Source: Methanomicrobia archaeon (GTDB taxonomy: Archaea; Methanobacteriota_B; Thermococci; Methanofastidiosales; B48-G16). Taken from it: a stretch of DNA of 18,638 nucleotides. Each line of letters opens with the position of its first letter. Position 1 is the first letter of the stretch. Shown in pieces: positions 14,637-18,638 of this stretch. The DNA lies in the NCBI GenBank assembly GCA_023133315.1, contig JAGLWR010000004.1, forward strand, positions 1-18,638, written 5' to 3'. The notes beneath the pieces are model-generated. The model did not search any database, was not told the DNA's origin, and saw only the letters and a program-made list of their open reading frames with translations. A program made the position numbers and the translations under genes.

Positions 14637-15152
14637 ATGAAGGGTTTGGTTGAAGTCTATACAGGAAATGGCAAAGGAAAAACAACGGCTGCGTTAGGGA
14701 TCGCTTTCAGGGCTTTGGGTCATGGGTATAAAGTCTACATGATCCAATTCATGAAAAGTGTTTGTAGTGGCGAGTGTATACAGGCAACAAAAACCAAGAA
14801 TTTTAAGATAAACTCCTTTGGACGAGCATCGTTTGTTAATAAAGATAATCCAGATCCCTTAGATATAAAATACGCTAAAGAAGCTCTGGATTTTGCTAAA
14901 GAGATTGTAATTGAAGGAAAATATGATATAGTTATTTTGGATGAGATAAATGTGGCATTGGATTTTAAGCTAATAGATATTGCAAATGTTATTGATTTGA
15001 TAAAAAATAAGCCTGATGATGTAGAATTGATATTTACGGGAAGAAATGCACCCAAAGAAATTATAGATGTAGCAGATCTGGTATCTGAAATAAAAGAAAT
15101 AAAACATCCACTGTCGAAGGGAATTTCATCAAGAAAGGGAATAGAGTATTAA
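14637..15152 (+). CDS. Cob(I)alamin adenosyltransferase, CobA/CobO/BtuR type
   Basis: A 171-residue enzyme that transfers the adenosyl group of ATP to cob(I)alamin, making adenosylcobalamin (coenzyme B12). The P-loop GNGKGKTT (10-17) is the family's modified Walker A. LDEINVAL (101-108) is the Walker B region, and FTGRNAP (133-139), ADLVSEIKEIKHP (146-158) and the ending GIEY are family hallmarks. The length fits CobA-type proteins. It starts 33 bases after polB with no convincing separate promoter, so read-through is possible. Downstream lies a B12-binding mutase-like protein that could use the product, giving the gene a plausible local role beyond general B12 salvage. Confidence 0.93.
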   Translation: MKGLVEVYTGNGKGKTTAALGIAFRALGHGYKVYMIQFMKSVCSGECIQATKTKNFKINSFGRASFVNKDNPDPLDIKYAKEALDFAKEIVIEGKYDIVILDEINVALDFKLIDIANVIDLIKNKPDDVELIFTGRNAPKEIIDVADLVSEIKEIKHPLSKGISSRKGIEY

Positions 15153-15154
15153 AA

Positions 15155-15171
15155 TATAGTTAATAACTATA
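15155..15171. promoter_or_regulatory. 17-bp perfect palindrome, second copy of the heat-shock operator
   Basis: TATAGTTAATAACTATA is a perfect inverted repeat about a central A. It matches 16 of 17 bases of 4834-4850 in the hsp20/HTH-Cdc48 control region. It lies 18 bases before the CCGAAAG element of the next gene, against 7 bases in the first copy. The difference of 11 bp is close to one helical turn, so the factor would sit on the same DNA face. Confidence 0.65.
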
Positions 15172-15189
15172 AAACTTTTTACCGATCAG

Positions 15190-15206
15190 CCGAAAGCTTT
15201 TTATAG
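15190..15206 (+). promoter_or_regulatory. BRE/TATA promoter of the small HTH gene
   Basis: CCGAAAGCTTTTTATAG matches the HTH-Cdc48 promoter at 15 of the first 16 bases. It predicts transcription start near 15226, leaving a leader of about 27 bases before the ATG at 15253. Confidence 0.65.
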
Positions 15207-15252
15207 TTTAACGAACAATATATAGTAATCGTAAAATAATGAACGTTATGAG

Positions 15253-15498
15253 ATGAGGCACTTGGATATAAAAAATCTCCCCTATGAAATAAAAAGAAAT
15301 CCAGCAGCTTTGCTGGTGCTTTTGTACTTAACAGAAAAAGGAGATTCCAATTCCATCGGATACATTGCTCGAGAGATTGGTTTTACAGAAGCTGCAATAT
15401 CAAAAAGTGCCGATAAATTAGTCAAGTGTGATTTAGTTGAAAAATCTTACGGTAAAGGGAATTTAGGTAAGAGAAAAACTCTACTTAGAATAAAATAA
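15253..15498 (+). CDS. Small winged-HTH DNA-binding protein (MarR/TrmB-like)
   Basis: An 81-residue protein consisting almost only of a winged helix-turn-helix. Helices run from ALLVLLYLTEKG through SIGYIAREIGF to the recognition helix TEAAISKSADKLVKCDLV; the wing is KSYGKGNLGKRKTLLRI. There is no effector domain, so it may dimerise without a ligand or sense through a partner. It is probably the first gene of a unit with the dehydrogenase (38-base gap) and the mutase-like gene. Its promoter carries the palindrome seen before the heat-shock regulator, so it may be autoregulated, controlled by that regulator, or both. A 5-codon upstream frame (ATG 15239) ends in a TGA overlapping its ATG. Which family it belongs to is uncertain. 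Confidence 0.85.
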   Translation: MRHLDIKNLPYEIKRNPAALLVLLYLTEKGDSNSIGYIAREIGFTEAAISKSADKLVKCDLVEKSYGKGNLGKRKTLLRIK

Positions 15499-15505
15499 TA
15501 TATAC
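15494..15505 (+). promoter_or_regulatory. Possible internal TATA box before the dehydrogenase gene
   Basis: AATAATATATAC overlaps the end of the HTH gene and could drive transcription from about 15527, just before the GGTGA at 15528-15532. It would let the dehydrogenase-mutase pair be expressed independently of the HTH gene. The call rests on base composition and spacing only. Confidence 0.3.
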
Positions 15506-15536
15506 CTAAGACTTTTTCTATTTAGTAGGTGAAGTT

Positions 15537-16610
15537 ATGAAAATAGCTGTTTTAGGCGCCGGTAACGGCGGACAAGCTCTAGCTGGATATCTTTCATCCA
15601 AAGGCTTTTCCGTCGCTCTATATAATAGAAGTGAAAAGAGAATTAAGACACTAAAGGTAAATAGAGGAATACAACTAAGTGGGTTATTTAAAGAGTTTGC
15701 AAATTTAGAAATTATAACAACAGATATCAAAAAGGCAATTGAAGACATTGATTTAATTATGGTAGTTTTACCTGCACAGGCACACAGATTCATTGCAAAA
15801 ACCTGTGCACCTCATCTTTCAGATGAACAGATTATAGTTTTGAATCCTGGGAGAACTGGTGGAGCTTTAGAATTTCAGAACATCCTCAAAAAAAAAGGAG
15901 TGAAGGAGAGAATATATCTTGCAGAAGCTCAAACTTTTCTCTTTGTCAGTCGAGTAATGGACCCAAAAGTGAAGATATTAGGGGTAAAAAATTCTGTTCC
16001 TGTTGCTGCCTTACCGGCATCAGATACTAAAAAAGTAGTTGATATCTTAAAAAATTTACATATATCTTTTAAAAAGGCAAAAAATGTTTTAGAAACAAGT
16101 TTGAATAATATAGGTGCAATATTTCATCCCTCTACTATGATCTTCAATATTGGCAGAATCGAATCAAAAGAAAGATTCAATTATTATTTTGATGGAATAA
16201 CTCCTCAAATTGCAGATTTTTTGGAAAGAGTGGATAATGAAAGGAGAATGATTGCTCATAAGCTTGATGTTAAAACGTCATCTGCAAGTGATTGGCTTAG
16301 AGAGGTCTATGATGCCAATGGAGACTCATTGTACGAACTCATTCAGGATACTGAGAAGTATGAAGGGATAGGAGCACCTGAGTTTTTGAAGCATCGCTAT
16401 ATTTTTGAAGACATTCCCACAGGTCTAGTACCTATGGCTTCTCTGGGAAAACTGCTTGGAGTTCAAACACCATTAATTAATAATGTCATTGGTATTGCCT
16501 CTCAATTCTACAGAGTTGACTTTATGAAGAAAGGCAGAACTGTAGAGAGCTTGGGGCTGGAAGGAAAAAATAAGCAACAAATTATTGATCATGTAAATGG
16601 AGGTGAGTAA
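15537..16610 (+). CDS. NAD(P)-dependent dehydrogenase, octopine/opine dehydrogenase family
   Basis: A 357-residue cytosolic oxidoreductase. The N-terminal Rossmann fold starts with KIAVLGAGNGGQALA (nucleotide-binding GAGNGG, 7-12). VVLPAQAH (76-83) and NPGRTGGALEF (103-113) fit the family. The C-terminal helical domain holds the conserved NIGAIFHPS segment with candidate catalytic His197. Members reductively join an amino acid to a 2-oxo acid, or the reverse, and some resemble ketopantoate reductase; the substrate here cannot be read from sequence. GGTGA (15528-15532) sits 4 bases before the ATG. Its stop codon is one base from the start of the mutase-like gene, and the downstream ribosome binding site lies inside its last codons, which predicts tight translational coupling and a shared pathway. 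Confidence 0.88.
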   Translation: MKIAVLGAGNGGQALAGYLSSKGFSVALYNRSEKRIKTLKVNRGIQLSGLFKEFANLEIITTDIKKAIEDIDLIMVVLPAQAHRFIAKTCAPHLSDEQIIVLNPGRTGGALEFQNILKKKGVKERIYLAEAQTFLFVSRVMDPKVKILGVKNSVPVAALPASDTKKVVDILKNLHISFKKAKNVLETSLNNIGAIFHPSTMIFNIGRIESKERFNYYFDGITPQIADFLERVDNERRMIAHKLDVKTSSASDWLREVYDANGDSLYELIQDTEKYEGIGAPEFLKHRYIFEDIPTGLVPMASLGKLLGVQTPLINNVIGIASQFYRVDFMKKGRTVESLGLEGKNKQQIIDHVNGGE

Positions 16611-16611
16611 T

Positions 16612-18246
16612 GTGAGTAAAATTTTAGCTGCATCAATGGGAAGCTGCATCCATGTAGCAGGAGTTATAAATTTTCTTACCATAGCCGAAGAACTCGGTTA
16701 TGAAACAAAGTTTTTAGGTCCTGCTGTTCCAGTAGAAAAACTTATAGAAGAAGTTCTGGAATATAATCCGGATATTATTGGAGTTTCTTATAGACTTACT
16801 CCAAAGAATGCTAAGATTTTGTTGGATGAATTAAAAACATACATAGAAAAATATGATTTAAAAGATAAAAGATGGATCTTCGGAGGTACTGTTCCCGTCG
16901 CTAAAGTTGCGGAAAAAATGGGAATTTTTGAAGCTATTTTTACAGGATTGAGCACGATGGAAGACAGCATAGCTTATCTTAAAAGAGAAAAAGTAAAGCA
17001 TAAGAAAGAGTACTATCCCGATAACTTAATTGAAAGAATTATTTTAAAGAAACCCTTTCCCATTATTCGTCACCATTTTGGATTGCCCTCTCTTGAGGAA
17101 ACTATAGAAGGAATAAAGAAAATTGCGCAGGCAAAAGTAGTAGATGTTATTTCTATTGCACCAGATCAGAATGCGCAGGAGAGTTTCTTTCGTCCTCATG
17201 AGATGACAGAGGAAGAAGGATCGGGAGGTGTGCCTTTAAGGAAAAAAGAAGACTTTTTGAGTCTGTATCGAGCATCAAGATGTGGAAATTATCCTTTATT
17301 GAGATGTTACAGCGGTACAAGGGATCTTATAAAAATGTCTGAGCTTTTATATGAGACTATAAACAACACCTGGGCTGCAACACCTTTGACATGGTACAGT
17401 ATATTGGACGGAAGAAGCAAAAGAGAATTGAAATCGGCCATTACAGAAAATCAGCTAAACATGAAATGGAATGCCCAAAGAGGAATACCAGTAGAGGTTA
17501 ATGAATCTCATCAATGGTCTCTGAGAAATGCTCATGACACTCTTGCAGTTGTGATGGCGTATCTTGCAGCCTACAACGCTAAAAAAATGGGCGTAAGACA
17601 TTATGTTTCTCAATATATGTTCAACACCCCCCTGGGAACCTCGCCAGTAATGGATTTGGCAAAGATGTTGGCCAAAATAGAGCTTATTGAGTCTTTGCAT
17701 GACGATAATTTTACGTCTTTGAGGGAAGTAAGAGTTGCAGGACTTTTAAGTTACCCTGTCGATCCTGATTTTGCAAAAGCTCAGCTGGCTTCTTCAGTGT
17801 ATCTGAGCATGGCTATCAATCCAGATATAGTTCACGCTGTCTCGTATAGTGAAGCGGATCATGCAGCTACCTCCAAAGATGTAGTTAAAACTTGTAAGAT
17901 TGCGAAAGGAATAATCCAGAACTGTTTGATGGGAATGCCAGACATGACAAAAGATCCAAGAGTACTTCAAAGAAAAGATGAGCTAATTCACGAAGCAAAT
18001 ATACTGCTTTATGCAATAGAATCACTTGGAGGAAAAGATCCCTTCATTAATCCAGAGGTATTAGAAAAAGCTGTAAGAATTGGATTGCTCGATGCTCCTC
18101 AACTAAAAGGTAACCCAACAGCAGAAGGAGAAATTAAGACAAGAATCATAGATGGAGCTTGTTTTGCAGTAAATGAAAAGGGAGAGATTATCAAGGAAGA
18201 GGAGAGAGTCCAACAGATTCTAAGGGAAGTTATTTATGAAGATTAA
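16612..18246 (+). CDS. B12-binding domain fused to glutamate-mutase-epsilon-like barrel
   Basis: A 544-residue predicted adenosylcobalamin-dependent mutase. Residues 1-125 resemble a B12-binding Rossmann domain: GSCIHVAG (10-17, with Cys in place of the usual Asp of DxHxxG), GVSYRL (57-62), FGG (90-92) and the FTGLSTME segment (110-117). Residues 145-495 resemble the TIM barrel of glutamate mutase subunit E; from memory, IIRHH (Arg153) and LLRCYSGT (Arg231) line up with two of its three substrate arginines, and the late segment EADHAATSKDVVKTCKIAKG also aligns. The third arginine appears replaced (PDQNAQ, 184-189), so the substrate probably differs from glutamate. The start is GTG at 16612, because GGAGGTGA (16599-16606) lies 5 bases before it; ATG at 16597 would place that site inside the gene. 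Confidence 0.8.
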   Translation: MSKILAASMGSCIHVAGVINFLTIAEELGYETKFLGPAVPVEKLIEEVLEYNPDIIGVSYRLTPKNAKILLDELKTYIEKYDLKDKRWIFGGTVPVAKVAEKMGIFEAIFTGLSTMEDSIAYLKREKVKHKKEYYPDNLIERIILKKPFPIIRHHFGLPSLEETIEGIKKIAQAKVVDVISIAPDQNAQESFFRPHEMTEEEGSGGVPLRKKEDFLSLYRASRCGNYPLLRCYSGTRDLIKMSELLYETINNTWAATPLTWYSILDGRSKRELKSAITENQLNMKWNAQRGIPVEVNESHQWSLRNAHDTLAVVMAYLAAYNAKKMGVRHYVSQYMFNTPLGTSPVMDLAKMLAKIELIESLHDDNFTSLREVRVAGLLSYPVDPDFAKAQLASSVYLSMAINPDIVHAVSYSEADHAATSKDVVKTCKIAKGIIQNCLMGMPDMTKDPRVLQRKDELIHEANILLYAIESLGGKDPFINPEVLEKAVRIGLLDAPQLKGNPTAEGEIKTRIIDGACFAVNEKGEIIKEEERVQQILREVIYED

Positions 18247-18290
18247 TGTGAAGCTCTTAAAAGATTCTACTTAATCATACAAGCTAGGAA

Positions 18291-18305
18291 AAAATATAAA
18301 TATAT
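18291..18305 (+). promoter_or_regulatory. TATA box of the terminal lipoprotein gene
   Basis: AAAATATAAATATAT is centred near 18297 and predicts transcription start near 18321-18324. That would fall at or after the first ATG (18309) and next to an in-frame GTG at 18324. Confidence 0.45.
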
Positions 18306-18308
18306 AGA

Positions 18309-18638
18309 ATGCAAATAAGATATGTGATAAAAAACTCCAGAAAATTGAAAACGATCTTCCCGATCACAGTTCTTTTACTTAGTTCGTTCTGTTGTATTGC
18401 CCCTTCAAAAGAAAATATCGATGCAATAGCTGTATGGCAGCATTATGACAACGGATGGGATGTCTGGTACTCAATATGGGACGATGCAAAACAAAAATGG
18501 TGGACACCTCAAGATACAGCTTATTTTATATCCAAGATGGAAGGAGACGATTTTGATCCAAATGTAGAGTTTGGTCCGAGTGATTCTGCTATTGCTGTCT
18601 GGTCAAATCAAAATACCGGAGATATCTATTTTTCCAGA
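18309..18638 (+). CDS. Secreted lipoprotein, beta-propeller-like start (3' end beyond window)
   Basis: An open frame of 110 codons runs off the window. After a basic start, a hydrophobic signal segment (TIFPITVLLLSSF) leads to a double cysteine followed by Ile (CCI), the same junction as in the two lipoproteins at 408-2266. The mature part begins with a repeated pattern: DAIAVWQHYDNGWDVWYS and later SAIAVWSNQNTGDIYFS. Such spaced repeats suggest blades of a beta-propeller facing the cell exterior. GTG at 18324 (codon 6) suits the TATA spacing better than ATG at 18309 and keeps the signal peptide, so it may be the true start. Total length and function cannot be judged. Confidence 0.7.
   Translation, partial: MQIRYVIKNSRKLKTIFPITVLLLSSFCCIAPSKENIDAIAVWQHYDNGWDVWYSIWDDAKQKWWTPQDTAYFISKMEGDDFDPNVEFGPSDSAIAVWSNQNTGDIYFSR

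Overview
The window is a roughly 18.6 kb piece of an AT-rich archaeal chromosome. Archaeal markers are a Cdc48/VAT AAA+ ATPase, a family B DNA polymerase with a C-terminal PCNA-binding motif, leaderless genes with a TATA box about 25 bp before the start codon, and GGTGA-type ribosome binding sites. An HTH regulator, Cdc48 and hsp20 lie together as in the heat-shock locus of Archaeoglobus, so a euryarchaeal lineage is likely. Theionarchaea or a relative is a guess the sequence alone cannot confirm.

Layout. 1-63 is the 3' part of a tRNA-Leu(GAG). 64-407 has no standard gene but holds a train of perfect hairpins and an 11-codon micro-ORF. 408-2266 (minus) carries two tandem paralogous lipoproteins, the upstream one truncated. 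2388-3036 holds two small membrane proteins in convergent orientation. 3097-4741 (minus) is an hsp20 gene followed by a four-CBS protein whose C-terminus looks like a ribosome-hibernation (HPF/S30AE) fold. 4905-7467 (plus) is an HTH regulator plus Cdc48/VAT operon, divergent from hsp20. 7575-12173 (minus) is a very large cytosolic histidine kinase with nine PAS domains and one GAF domain. 12351-14603 (plus) is DNA polymerase B. 14637-18246 (plus) holds a cob(I)alamin adenosyltransferase, a small winged-HTH protein, an octopine-dehydrogenase-family enzyme and a B12-binding/glutamate-mutase-like fusion. From 18309 to the window end is the start of another lipoprotein.

How the parts connect. The hsp20 and HTH-VAT promoters face each other across about 70 bp filled with TAACT/AGTTA half-sites, and both carry a CCGAAAG-type BRE before the TATA box. 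The same 17-bp palindrome (16 of 17 bases) and the same BRE/TATA block (15 of 16 bases) recur before the small HTH gene at 15253. This suggests one regulon covering protein quality control, possibly ribosome hibernation, and the B12-linked metabolic cluster. That cluster makes a coherent hypothesis: the adenosyltransferase supplies adenosylcobalamin, a single-chain mutase consumes it, and a dehydrogenase whose stop codon is one base from the mutase start acts next to it. Its substrate is unknown, and it is the best candidate here for an undescribed system.
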